A DNA stretch of 64,000 nt, from positions 23,860,586 to 23,924,585 of the forward strand of contig NC_080589.1 in NCBI RefSeq assembly GCF_029962835.1, written 5' to 3'. The notes beneath the pieces were generated by a model. That model ran no database searches. It was not told where the DNA came from and worked only from the letters and a program-made list of their open reading frames with translations. The position numbers and the translations under genes are program-made. Positions 45,527-57,147 of this stretch are shown in pieces. Origin of the DNA: Magnolia sinica. Its lineage: Eukaryota; Streptophyta; Magnoliopsida; Magnoliales; Magnoliaceae. The stretch's first letter is position 1; the number at the start of each line of letters is the position of its first letter.

Positions 45527-46421
45527 ATGTTCAGTAAGATACCTGGACTACCTCCTCAGCGCGAGATCGACTTCACTATCAACCTTGTGCCTGGTGCGAC
45601 ACCTATTTCATTGCTGACGTATCGCATGCCTTCGTGTGAGTTGGAAGAACTGAGGAAACAGATCGACGATCTGTTAGATGCTGGCTTCATACGGCCGAGT
45701 GTGTCTCCTTGGGGAGCACCTGTGTTTTTGTGAAGGAGGGTCATTGCGATTGTGCATTGATTATCGTAGGTTAAATCTGGTGACGGTGAAGAACAAGTAT
45801 CCTTTTCCTAGGATAGATGATCTGTTTGATTAGTTGAAGGGGGCGCAGTACTTCACGAAGATCGATTTACAGTCAGGGTATCACCAGTTGCGCGTCAAGA
45901 ATGAAGACGTGTAAAAGACGGCCTTCAAGACCAGTTTTGGGCACTATGAGTTTCTCGTCATGTCGTTCGGCCTTACGAACACACCGGCCATGTTCATGGA
46001 CCTGATGAACAGGGTGTTTTGGCCGTTTCTGTTCCGATTCGTCATCGTATTTATAGATGACATTCTGATATACTCCAAGAGTCGGGAAGATCACAAGGAG
46101 CACCTGCGGGCAGTCTTCGATATGCTCAGGAAGAACCAGTTGTTTGCACAGTACAAGAAGTGCGACTTCTGGAATGAAGAAGTCAAGTTCCTGAGACATG
46201 TGGTGTCTAAAGAAGGGATAGCAATTGACCTCGCTAAGGTAACCACGGTTCAAGACTGGGAACAGCCTAGTTCAGTTACTGAGGTGAGGAGCTTTCTTGG
46301 TCTGGCAGGGTACTACCGTCGATTTATTAGGGACTTCTCCAAGATTGCCAGACAGCTATCTCAGTTGACACGGAAAGATCTGAAATTCGCGTGGAATGAG
46401 AAGACGAAAACAGCTTTTTAG
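45527..46421 (+). pseudogene. Gypsy-2 reverse transcriptase, degenerate
   Basis: [16 protein letters not shown] and [10 protein letters not shown] start the domain. A deletion at about 45732 removes the VKKKDG part and shifts the frame. [20 protein letters not shown] follows, then a stop at 45832 (CAG to TAG), [16 protein letters not shown], a stop at 45912, and an open run from 45960 with [33 protein letters not shown] (catalytic Asp pair) and [18 protein letters not shown]. The frame stops at 46419 (CAG to TAG). Its sequence follows Gypsy-1 closely. Confidence 0.9.
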
Positions 46422-46860
46422 GAGCTGAAGGACAAGCTAACGTCCGCCCCTATGCTAGTATTGCTAGAGCAAGGGGTTAAGTATATTATATACACCGACG
46501 CGTCGCGTGTTGGTCTGGGTTGTGTCCTTATGCAGAAGGACAGGGTGATTGCTTACGTCTCAAGACAGTTGAGGAAACACGAGGAGAACTACCCTACACA
46601 CGACCTAGAGTTGGCAGCTGTCATCTTTGCACTAAAGCTCTGAAGACATTACCTCTATGGAGAAGAGTTCGAGCTCTTTTACGACCACAAGAGCCTTAGG
46701 TACATATTCACGCAGAGGGATTTGAATATAAGGCAGTAATGATGATGGAGACCCTGAAAGACTTCGAGTTCGAAGTCTCTTACCATCCTGGCAAGGCCAA
46801 CCTTGTGGCAGACGTGTTAAGCCGTAAGAAGGCATTGAAATTTGCGGCTCCGCTGATGAT
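46422..46860 (+). pseudogene. Gypsy-2 RNase H, degenerate
   Basis: [40 protein letters not shown] (46490-46640), a stop at 46641 (TGG to TGA), then FEVSYHPGKANLVADVLSRK (46760-46825) in a shifted frame. The catalytic acidic residues remain in the pieces. Confidence 0.85.
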
Positions 46861-47019
46861 ATCAGAGTGAGACATGGTAGAGTTTGTGCGAGACTTTGAA
46901 CAGAAACTCTCGGTGGAGGAGCCATATGAGGGCATCGCGTATATTCGGGTACGACCCCTTATTGATGATAGGATCATCGCGGCTCAGAAAGACAATGAGC
47001 TATTAACGAAGATGAGAGA

Positions 47020-47930
47020 ATAGGTTAGCAGTGGTGAGGACGCCGAATGGAGAGTTGGTACGGATGGGGGCTTACTTTACCAGGGTCGCCTATGCGTCTC
47101 GAACCTTCCTGACTTAAGGAAGGAAGTTCTCAAAGCTGCTCACAATTCAAGGATGACAATGCATCTTGGCAGTACGAAGATGTATCGCGATGTGAAAAGG
47201 TCGTACTGGTGGGACAACATGAAGGCCCATATAGCAAAGTATGTATCTAGCTGTCTCACGTGCTAGCAGGTCAAGGTCGAATATTGCCGGCCTCTTGAAC
47301 TGCTTCAGCCCATGCCCATTGCTGAATGGAAGTGGGACTTCATCTCTATGGATTTCATCTCAGGGCTACCAAAGACATGGAAGGGGTATGACTCCATATG
47401 GGTGATCGTGGATCGGTTGACGAAATCGGCTCACTTCTTCCCGATTAAAGTTTCGAACTCAGCAGACGAGTTGGCTAGACTGTACATCAGGGAGATTGTG
47501 CGTCTGCATGGAGTTCCCTTGGAGATTGTGTCAGACCGAGACACGCAATTCACATCTATCTTCTGGACTCGTATCCAGGAAGCAATGAGTGTGAAGTTGA
47601 AGTTTAGTACCGCGTTCCACCCATAGACTGACGGGCAGACGGAACGGGTAAACCAGGTGTTGGAGGATATGCTGCGAGTCTGTGTGCTGGATTTCAAGGA
47701 CAGTTGGGATGATTGTCTTTCTTGTGCAGAGTTCGCCTATAATAATAGCTTCCAGGCGAGTATTAGCATGGCTCCTTACGAGGCACTATATGGGCGTCCG
47801 TGTAGGGTATCGCATTGCTGGGCAGAGGTTGGCGAGAAGAGTCTGATTGGCCCAGAATTAGTTCAGGTGACTTCAGAGAAGGTCGACATTATCAGGTGCC
47901 GACTTTTGGCAGCACAAAGCAGATAGAAGA
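47020..47930 (+). pseudogene. Gypsy-2 integrase, degenerate but catalytic residues kept
   Basis: The HHCC zinc region is intact (AHNSRMTMHLGSTKMY and SSCLTC), followed by a stop at 47264. The core reads EWKWDFISMDFISGLPKT, SIWVIVDRLTKSAHFF (Asp) and VPLEIVSDRDTQFTSIFW (second Asp intact, unlike Gypsy-1). After a stop at 47624 (CAG to TAG) comes QTERVNQVLEDML (Glu). Then SWDDCLSCAEFAYNNSFQAS and YEALYGRPCR. A frameshift near 47900 follows. Confidence 0.9.
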
Positions 47931-47934
47931 GCTA

Positions 47935-48418
47935 CGCGGATACGAGACGACGACCGTTAGAGTTGAGGTTAGGGACCATGTATTTTTGAAAGTTTCCCCA
48001 ATGAAAGGAGTCCTCCGGTTTGGAAAGAATGGGAAGCTTACGCCTAGATTCATTGTCCCATTCCAGATACTTGATCGAGTGGGGGCAGTAACATATCGCC
48101 TTACTTTGCCCACATCACTCGTAGGCGTGCACGACGTATTTCATCTATCTACACTGAAGAAATACGTTCTCGATCCTTCCCACGTTATCAGATGGGAGCA
48201 GGTACAGTTGAGCGAGGACGCTACATATGTACTGCAACTGACGCGTATCCTAGACAGGAAGGAGTAGGTATTGCATAGCAAGGTTATCCCACTTGTAAAG
48301 GTACTGTGGACGTATCACACTGAGGAAGATGCTACTTGGGAAACAGAAGCCGAGGTCCGAAAGAACTACCCTCAGATTCTCGAGGAGTACGAAAAGGTAC
48401 TAATTTCGAGAATAAAAT
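47935..48418 (+). pseudogene. Gypsy-2 integrase C-terminus, chromodomain-like
   Basis: VRDHVFLKVSPMKGVLRFG, KLTPRFIVPFQILDRVG, VHDVFHLSTLKKYVLDPS and, past a stop at 48266, a VIPLVKVLW segment with a tail that ends near 48418. The last codons of pol abut the polypurine tract. Confidence 0.78.
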
Positions 48419-48426
48419 TTTTCTTT

Positions 48427-48439
48427 AAGGGGGGTAGAT
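48427..48439 (+). other. Gypsy-2 polypurine tract
   Basis: AAGGGGGGTAGAT directly before the 3' LTR, the same as in Gypsy-1. Confidence 0.88.
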
Positions 48440-51400
48440 TGTAAGTCTCGGAAAAATTCGTACAAGGACTTGAGTACCACCTCAGGCGAAAATCACCCAA
48501 GACCAAAACCTTTAGAAATTAGGTTAATATTAGCAAGTGCTAAACTAGAGTACTTATGAAATTAACACAAATCACTTTAAATATGATCTGCAAGACCCAA
48601 ACCGTGCAGAATCATTGACGCTACATTACCCTGAAATCTAGAATCCATCCCTAAACCCGGTTGCTCTCAGGAGCACACCGAAACTCCGTATTGGACCTGG
48701 ACCGCGCGTCGAAAGTTCGATAACTGTAAAACTATATGGCTATGACCGCATTACTGGACTTAATAACCCCCTCAAAAATCAAGTCTTAATTATGTCTAGA
48801 AATGCACAACTTGAGCCCGGAGCAAAGTGTATGAGAAACGTGAATATCTTTAGAAATAAAATTTGAACTTAAGTAAACTGAGTCGTGTCGCTTGCGGGCC
48901 AAATATAAAGATTCAGACCGTCAGAATCTGACCCAAATATACCCTCGGATCAGGAAAATTTCTCATACATGGCAATGTACTTGTGGCCCTGATCGAGTGA
49001 CGGTGACCGTTGAACTAAAACTGATCCGCCACGGTCGATCTGTAAACCCGATCGGTGCGAAAACTCAGCCTGACCTAGATCCAATGTCAAGGAGCTTAAG
49101 TTCGACTGCACGTAAAAAAGGGGGCTCCAAAAGTGCTCCGTTAGATTGGAACAGCCGATCTTTGGACATAACCTAAGTATACCATGGCCCTGGGGCCATT
49201 ACCATCAGTTCTGGGCCTATATAAGGGCCTTAAACCCTCTCTCTTATATTCCATACGAATTTTAAACCCTAAGAAAGAGAGGAGAGGAAAAGGAAAGGAA
49301 AGAGAGAGAAAGAGAGAGAGAGAGTTGGAGATTCATCCTAGAATTTGATCCCGTTGCTCCACGCACTTAGCCACCCTATCTGTATCACAAATCCAGTGTT
49401 TCCGACAACGTACTTGGGTAAGAAAATCTAACCCTAATCTATTTTAGGGTTTCAAATAGTGTAAAGCATGAAATATCTAACCTATCTCATGCTATAGGTT
49501 GCCAATCCGCCGTTGACAAAGACTAGGTGTCTAAAACGAATTCGTTACGTGTTTACCGGCGTAAGGTGCGGACTATAAATGTTTAGGTTATGGTTTTCAA
49601 GGCTTTTAATGTCGGTTAATGATTTATTACTAACGTGGGTGCTATTTCACATGCCAAATGCGATGGTTGTTTCATGTTTCAGATATATATGAACTATATT
49701 GAGTTTAGTGTATTCCATGTATTTGTAGAAAGGATCGTATACGTATGGAATTTGAAAGTGTGTTTGCCATGATTAATTGTCATGTGTTTATACTAGTTGT
49801 ATGTGTAACAACTCCTTGGCGAAAGGATTTGCCCCAATACATGTTATGGCTAACATACGTCGTGTATGTTAAAAAGGTATAGTCTAAGTGTTTGTAAAAA
49901 TGTCTGAATGAACTAGTAGTTAGTAAATTGTACTTTATATGATTGTTGAGATATGATTCTCAACTACCTTAATTATGTGTATGAACTCCTCCATGTATTT
50001 TATATTATAGTATCTGTTTAGGTATGAAATGTATATGTGTGAATTCATGTTTAAGTTGTATTCTCTAATATGCTCAAACGATTGTATGAATTGAATTATT
50101 GATTCATTGCTGCCTTGATTTTCTTATATGATTATCTGTTGAAATGGAATGCGCTCGGGACTATGATATAGTCCAGGTAATTGGTAACATGCCCTGATTT
50201 GGTGGCTGAGGTTGTTTTCGCCCCACAGGACGTGTTCGATGAGTTCGAGACGTACTTCGGTTGTCGACTGTGGTTAGGCCACACGGAGTGCTCGTGCACT
50301 TCATATTGATCAATTCTATGTGCGCTCGTACCAATCAAGCTCGTCAAGTAACCCGATTGACCTGATGTATTTTCACCATGTATGGATGCTACTACTTGAA
50401 TCTAAGGTGCCAAACTCACTAGTGGAAACCCCTTTAACCTTAGTACCTCGATCCGCTAAGACTCATGAGCTGGGCACGGTGGTATGGGACACCGTGGTCA
50501 AGCTGTCAGCCTACGCTGGGGTGACGAGCCTCCCCGTAGTGTCCAGTGAGCAACACAGCCTCGTGAGTCGAATACGGTGGTATGAGACACTGTATTCGAG
50601 CTGTCAGCCTACATTGATAAGGTGACGAGCCCTTTGTAGTGACCTCGAGCATACTCTAAGACTGCGTAGAGGCGACGAGCCTTTACATAGCAACAAGAGT
50701 ACATACTAGGCCTGCACTGATAAGGTGACGAGCCCTTTGCAGTGACCTAGAACCGTAACATCGTATGAGATTTACTAGGACTGACGACCCTAGAATGGAT
50801 CATCGTTTGGGAATTGATATAAGGGAGGTACCTTAGCTTTCCAATCCTGCTGTATGAAAAAGGTCTAATAAGAAACTCCGTAATCATGTTCATGCACCAC
50901 ATTACATGTGCGTTTGGCGTAGCAGGTCAAGCACTGAGGAAGGGTTGCATGCCGCGATCGTGAGATGAAGTCGCTGAGGGAGAGTAGGCGAGGGCATGCA
51001 TCATTATTTCATATCATTCTTGCATTAATCAGAGTATTTAGGGATGTTTGATTGTGCTGCTTTATCATTACTGCTTGACTGAATTGATAATATGTTAACC
51101 TTTGCTTTATAGCTCCACTGAGTTGATCACTCACTCCCACATTACGGGATGGTGTTTTAAACACCAACCAGACCCTGTTGTAGTTTCAGGTGATGGCGCA
51201 GCCTGCGAGGTGGAGCTAGACTTTGAGGATGATGAGGAGGCATTCTCATACATGTAGTATTCAGGCAGGTTTACGTAGACCGTTCTGAATCAACGGGGCT
51301 TCAGGGCTGATACTTTGTAGCGGACCACCACATTTTGACATTTTGTATTTTGAAATAATACTTGTAACTATTCGACCTAGTAACATGATTATACTTGGGA

Positions 51401-51583
51401 GACTCACAATCACTTTACTTTATATACTTATCACAGTCTTCCTCTTACGTAATGTAACTGTCTCCGGAGTATGATATGTTGTTTTGGTATAATCCCATTC
51501 ATGTTAAATGCACTAATACGGACAACATTTAATCATCATTATCCATGTTGCATAAGTGATGCGTTGGAACTCGGGAGTTGGGC
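48440..51583 (+). repeat. Gypsy-2 3' LTR, last 32 bp missing
   Basis: Starts TGTAAGTCTCGG (one base lost against the 5' LTR) and stops at GGAGTTGGGC, where the L1 sequence GCAGCCCCAGGC begins. It keeps TATA 49218-49224, hairpins at 50511-50539, 50609-50639 and 50712-50742, and the palindrome at 51151-51165. Confidence 0.88.
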
Positions 51584-54480
51584 AGCCCCAGGCCCGAATG
51601 GCTTTACCGGGGCATTTTTTCAGGCCTGCTTGGAGACAATTGGCCATGATATCTTCCAAGTAGCCCTTTCCTTCTTTCGAGGAGGGCACCTTCCAAGGGT
51701 GTTCATAGCTACGCTTATCTGCCTTATTCCCAAATCCGTGGGCCCAAAAAAATTTCTAATTTTCATCCAATTAGTTTATGCAATTGTATTTACAAATTTT
51801 TTTTAAAACTAATTGCTGACAGGCTTAGCAGGATCCTGCCAAAAAAATATTTCCCCTAAACAAGGTGCTTTTGTCTAAGGTAGAGTAATAGCGGATAAGT
51901 ACGCTCTCGCTCAAGAAGTCTTCAAGGACACCGACAAGAAGGTCAGAGGGGGCAACATCCTTTTGAAGCTGGATATGGAGAAAGCTTATGATCACCTAGA
52001 CTGGGGCTTCCTCAAGGCGGTCCTCTTCAAGTTTGGCTTTGCAGCCTCCTGGATAGCGATGGTGGAGAAATGCTAGGTGAACTCCTGGTTCTCTGTGTTG
52101 GTCAACGGTGAGCCTTGCGGTTTTTTCAAGTTGTCTAGGGGGCTCCGCTAGGGAGACCCGATCTCCCTAAGCCTATTTATTCTAGCCTCCAAGGTTTTAA
52201 GTAGAGGCTTCCAGCAGCTCTTCACGAGTGGGGCCTGTCTCCCCTACGCCACTCATAGGTCATGCTCGCTTATATCTGACCAACTCTTTGTCGATGACAT
52301 GCTTTTGCTTGCTAATGGTGGGAGGTCGTCTTTGAAGCATATTGCTGATTTTCTAAAGGCCTACCAAGCATCGTTGGGCAAGAAAATCAGTAATTCTAAG
52401 AGTTTTTTCATCATCTCAGCGTCCCAGCCACTGTCCTGGGTCAGGGCAGTCCCAAGGGTACTTGGTTTTCAACAAGGTTCGGCCCCCTTCACCTACCTGG
52501 ACATCCCAATCTTCAAAGGAAGAGCATTGAGATCCTTCTTCCACCCTTTGGTGGAGAAATTTCAATGCAGAATTTCAGGTTAGAAGACGAAATTACTATC
52601 CCAAGCGGGCCGAGCCACCCTTATCAACCATGTTCTCAGCAGTAGTCTTGTGCACGTCTTAGTAGCAATCGATATCCCGCTATCTCTGCTTGGCAAGTTA
52701 GATAGGGCCTGTGCAAACTTCTTTTGGGGATGGGAGGGGGATCGCAGCCAGTACCATTGGCTAAGATGGGATTCCATCACTCGCCCCAAGATGGAAGGGG
52801 GTCTGGGGGATCAAGAGTCTTGCTTGCGTGATGTCGGCTTTTAAGATGAAGTTAGCTTGGAATGTGTTCAGCGCTGATAATGGCAGCAGCTAGGCGTCAG
52901 TTGTTTGGGCCAAGTATGTTGCTGATCTTGTTAGCATTGATGGCGTGTGTAGCTCCAATCACGCCTCTCCTATCTAGAAGAGGGTCTGCTCAATGTTGTC
53001 ACTGGTTGCAGCGAAATCTAGGTAGCTGATCGGTAAAGGGGAGCTGAATTTTTGGAGAGAGGCTTAGTCGGGGCTAGGCCCGCTGGCAGCATGGTGCCAG
53101 CAACTGTCTTCTCTGGAAGTTCAGGTGCGTGACCTCATTGGCTCCCAAGGCTGGATCGACCCAAGTCTAGCCATGTCACTCCTCCCTGTTGATATGGTGG
53201 ACCATATTGCTAGGGAAGGTATCTGCAATTCCCTTGAGGGTGAAGACACAAGAATTTGGACCCCCTCAGCTTCAGGCAAATTTAAGGTCGATTCCGCTTG
53301 GGAACTCCTTTAAACTCCAAGTGTGATATATCCTTGGTACAGATGGGTGTGGCACCCCCATATTCCCCCCAAAATTTCTCTTTTCTATTGAAAAATCATT
53401 CACAAGGCAGTTCCAGTGGATGCCAGGATCCAAGAGAAGGGTGTCGCGGTAGTTTCCAAGTGTCTGCTGCCCAGCGCCCCATCAACCCGGCGTGGAGGCG
53501 CTAGACCATCTCTTCTTAGAGGGGACTACAGCTAGGCAGGTTTGGGGTTATTTCCAGCCCCTTTTCAGGTTCACTGACACCTCCCAGAGGTCAGTTATGG
53601 GGAGAGCTAACGCATGGTGGGCCCCCTCCTCGTCGCATGATCGTTTGCTTCCGTTGTGCGTCTTCCTTCATTCATTTTCGGGGAGATTTAGTTGGAGAGG
53701 AATAAGGCAAAGTTTGGCGGTGCCGTCTTCTCTTTTAGTTTGGTTATCTTTAGGGTCCGCCGTTGGATTGAGATGATCGGCCTATCACTTCCCCTCCTTA
53801 GGTCCCTCAATCAGTTGTCTTTTTCGCTCCTTGCGCAGCTGCGTATTATCACTCCTTCTTCTAAGCTTCCCTCCCCTCGAGTGGTTAAATGGCTAAGGCC
53901 CAGAAGCGGCTAGATTAATATCAACGTCGACAGGTTGACGCTGGGTAACCCAAGGCCATCGGGGGAAGGTGGTTTGGGTAGAGATTGGGAAGGCAAATTT
54001 ATTTTTGCCTTCTTGTCGGGTTATGGTAATGGCTCAACCTCTCAAGACGAGCTACGGGCCATTTGGGAAGGTCTGATGAGATGTGCTGAGCTAGGTTTTT
54101 CTAGGATCGAGGTGGAGAGTGACTCTAAATCAACTATTTAGATCTTGTAAGCCAACTCTAGTCTACGCGGTCCCTGCGGTATTAGTGCGCGAGGGTCAGA
54201 GCTTTATGTGGCTTCTTACATATTTTCTTTTCACATACTCTTAGGGAAGCGAATGCGGTAGTCGACCACTTGGATAGGAGAGGTAGTGCCTCGTAAGCTA
54301 GCTCCACGTTTTTATCCGAGACCGATCTTCCGGATATTGCTATAGGCTTTCTCTTTTTAGATAGAGTAGGCTTAGGATACTTGAGAGGAGGGATTTAGCT
54401 CATGCTCCCTATATGATAGGTGAGGCATCGTTCTTTTTGTGATGCCCACTTAAAGGCCCTATAAATTCCTCTTTTGTAAA
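51584..54480 (+). pseudogene. L1 ORF2, 3' part: reverse transcriptase and RNase H
   Basis: The reading resumes within two or three codons of the break: AAPGPNGFTGAFFQACLE. Further motifs: LLKLDMEKAYDHLDWGF (motif A Asp), LR-stop-GDPISLSLFILAS (Gln replaced by a stop), LFVDDMLLLANG (YXDD-like box, about 52288-52320), then QAGRATLINHVLSS and RACANFFWGWEG. A zf-RVT-like part (ALDHLFLEGTTARQVWGYF, 53495-53550) and a C-terminal RNase H (GGLGRDWEGKFIFAFLSG, then DELRAIWEGL, then IEVESDSKST, about 53960-54140) follow. Many stops and shifts are present. A C-terminal RNase H is typical of several plant L1 lineages. Confidence 0.87.
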
Positions 54481-54529
54481 ATACAATCATCCTTTTTAAA
54501 AAAAATATATTTAGGCATCAGCAAAGTAG

Positions 54530-54770
54530 GGGTCGTCACCCAATACCAAGTATGAATCATCAATTTAGAGGTGCGGGTTTGTCACTCAACACTAAATCAA
54601 TACAAAAGAAAGGGCTCGTCGCCCAATTCCATTCATGCCTAGTCGTTCGAACAGTACTCTAGCACGAAGCCATCAGCCGGTTAATTTGACGGGGGGCGTT
54701 TGAACAACATTCTATCACCTCTATCAGTGCTCAATGGTCACTATGGGGAGGCTCGTTACCCCAACATAAG
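54530..54770 (-). repeat. Iterated GACGAGCC-type hairpins in solo LTR-2
   Basis: On the minus strand: GGGTGACGACCCC (54530-54542), a weaker GAGTGACAAACCC (about 54579-54591), GGGCGACGAGCCC (54611-54623) and a long copy at 54741-54770 with the loop TAACGAGCC and the stem TATG/CATA. The array begins a few bases from the L1 insertion point. Confidence 0.55.
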
Positions 54771-55905
54771 CCGATAGCTCGAACACGGTGTCCCATACCA
54801 TCATGCTTGGCTCATGAGTCTTTGGAGATCGTAACACACTAATGGTTATGAGTAGATTAAGTTAATGGTAACAGTGGTATCCCAAATTGTATTGAATGTT
54901 GTACAATCACCAAGCATAAGAATGATTAAGCTTGCATTAGACTGATGTGATCGACCACAGAGGACCCTAGGTAAACCAGCATTGGGTGCAAAGCATCCCG
55001 TGTAGCTCCAACTATTGTTGATCGTCCGTTTTCAACTCTGGTCAGCCGTATAAGCCTAAGATAGCCACCCTAAAGCGGGTTATCCGCATATTTAAATAAT
55101 TTGCAGAGTTCAATCCACCACAACAACAATTCAATCATATTAGCATTTCTAAGCATTCAACATCCAAGCATTATAAAATTAAGAGTTTCATGTCATTCAA
55201 GCATTCCATCGAGCATGTTATCAACCAAATAAAAAACAGACACATTTATTTATTTTAAAATGCCAAGTAGAAGCTTGAGGGTAGATCTTTACCTTAAAAT
55301 CGAAATCCTCAACTCGGATGCAGCCTTAGTGCCTGGAATTTGGGAAAATGCTCTCAATCCTAAGTCATGGCAATTTTATCGTTAGAATTGTAAATTCTAA
55401 TCTAATTAGATTTTAATTAAGGATTATGGATTCTACCTAACTTAGTTTGAGCCAACTCCAATTCGATTTGACGAGTCAAGGCTCGAAATTGGCATACAAC
55501 GACATCTACATGGGGTCACGCCTAAATACAGTTTTCATAATAACATGAGTTGCTCCTAATCAATTGTCAGGACCCCGAATCTTAACATGAACAAATCCTG
55601 GAGTTATGGTTTTAGGAGAAAACACTAATTCCTAGATCAAATAGAAGAATCTATGTAAGATACATGAAATTCATTACCAATGAGCTTATATTGGAAGGTG
55701 TGATGCAAATCTTACCTTTAATCACGAGTGGAAGTGGATTAGGTGGAAGAAACGGTAGCTCTAAGGGTTTTCATTAAGAGGAATCCAGTGAAAGCAATAC
55801 CAAGAACTCATTTCTCTCTCCCATTCTCATTCTCTTTCTCTCTTTCTCTCTTCCTCTCATTTGCTATGGCAAATTTGGATGGGGGCAAGGGATGCCCCTA
55901 AAATT

Positions 55906-55915
55906 CCTATTTATA
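55906..55915 (-). promoter_or_regulatory. Candidate TATA box of solo LTR-2
   Basis: TATAAATAGG on the minus strand, in the same place as the box of solo LTR-1 and followed by the same kind of GAGAGA-rich leader. Confidence 0.45.
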
Positions 55916-56895
55916 ACACCAGATTTGATGCAAATGGCCCTCCTAATGGCCCTTTATTCATTATATTAACCCTTGAGGGAGTTGTTTCCTACTAATGGAA
56001 CCCACGGGAGGCATATGGGTCAATCTAAGCCATGGGATAGGTGTCCCACAAGGCGATCTACGTTTGGACAGCCATCCGATGATCGGGCGTGTCAATCAAC
56101 CGAAAAGGCCATAATCTAGATCGACGGTCACCGAGCGTCAATCGGGTCTATAATTAAACAATATGTATGCGGAAATATCATTAGTTAGTACCCTGACTTT
56201 GGCCATGAATCGACGGTCCAAAAGTTACAAGTTTGCGAAAGAGTAAAATGGCTAGTTTCACTTAAGTTCCAAATTTTCATCTAAGGTATTCGCACAACCC
56301 AAGCACTCACTTTGCGAGTCCAAGTTCAGCGATTCGAGACCCAACATCGGCTCGATGTCTCGCGATGGACGTCAAGCCCACTAAGAAGAACATCTTTCTA
56401 TAGTCTCAGGTTTAGTGGCCCACTAACGAGCGATATAAAGCTTATTCAGATAATCAGGGCATTTCTAGAATGAATTGTGTAGCAAGATTTCTTGTGTGAA
56501 ATGATTAGGGTTTGGATTAGCTAAGTTCATAATGTGACCTATTCGCAACTAGTAAAAATGACGATTCGATTATAATCACCCTAAGCCGTTGGTTCTTAGG
56601 CTAAAAGGATAAGTGGTAGTTTGGTTTGTTAATTAAGATCTGACCCCTAATTATTTTGAATTTTGGTAGGTCTTTATTTAGTTGCGTTTGTCTTAATTAG
56701 TTGGTGATCGGTCGGCTAGATTTGGGCTATATGTGAACAAATCATCTAGTTAAACTCGATGTTTAAGTGATCGGGTGGATTCGTTAGCTTCTTACGGTTA
56801 ATTGATCGGATTTGTGTGGTTCTTTACTACTACTACCCATGTATAGGCTAACATCGAGTGTTAATGGTCAGTAAATTATAATATAAGTTAATTAT

Positions 56896-57075
56896 GTTAT
56901 AACTTATGTTATAACTGTGGCTCCTTACTCTTGCTAGGGTGGTAGACTCTCAAGAGTTTCAACTCCCGGTCAAGGGTTTGAGTACCCATAGGTGGTGAAA
57001 TTCCACCACCGTGAGTGTGTAGGGTGTGTGTGTGTGTGTTAAAAAATAAAAAAATAAAAAAATAAAATAAATAAA
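56896..57075 (+). mobile_element. tRNA-type SINE
   Basis: A 180-bp insertion flanked by a perfect 13-bp duplication ATAAGTTAATTAT (56883-56895, 57076-57088). It has an A-box-like GGTGGTAGACTC, a B-box-like GGGTTTGAGTACCC, a (TG)n run and an A-rich tail (AAAAAATAAAAAAATAAAA). Solo LTR-1 reads straight through the homologous point (ATTATAAGTTAATTAAATAA near 24385), so it provides the empty site. Non-coding; it would be moved by LINE machinery. Confidence 0.85.
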
Positions 57076-57147
57076 ATAAGTTAATTATAATGAAAATTTT
57101 CAAGGGTTTTTGGAAATCCAAAATAGTGAAAATCTGGGACATTACAC

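Larger units (their letters stand above)
41515..51583 (+). mobile_element. Gypsy-2: chromovirus lacking gag-protease, in L1 ORF2
   Basis: 5' LTR 41515-44688, primer site 44692-44704, pol remnants 45527-48415, polypurine tract, 3' LTR 48440-51583. The internal region is 3.75 kb against 7.5 kb in Gypsy-1, and the difference is gag plus protease. The 3' LTR lacks its last 32 bp and the target duplication cannot be seen. In the first 112 bp the LTRs differ at about nine positions. Pol is closely related to Gypsy-1 pol but the LTR starts differ, so these are sister families. Confidence 0.88.
29552..54505 (+). mobile_element. Full-length L1 LINE, split by three LTR insertions
   Basis: The order is 5' UTR, ORF1 with an RRM, ORF2 with endonuclease, reverse transcriptase, zinc region and RNase H, then a short A-rich tail (54498-54505). 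A 20-bp imperfect target duplication flanks it. Removing solo LTR A (with B) and Gypsy-2 leaves about 7.0 kb, the normal length of a complete plant L1. The 5' UTR (29552-29707) contains two copies of an ACATTCCCTTTTCTTTTTT word. All frames carry stops or shifts. Confidence 0.85.
28662..57147 (-). mobile_element. Solo LTR-2, reverse orientation, split by L1
   Basis: The left part is 28662-29551 (starting TGTAAAGCCTTG) and the right part 54526-57147 (ending GGACATTACA). Joined, and without the SINE, it is about 3.3 kb. The right end matches solo LTR-1 closely (ATCCAAAATAGTGAAAATC and GATTAGGGTTTGGATTA words), so they are one family. No primer site or polypurine tract lies outside either end, so it is solo. 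Flanks CCTAG / CCTGA give only a weak duplication. The minus-strand TATAAATAGG is at 55906-55915 with a GA-rich leader (55800-55860). Confidence 0.8.
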
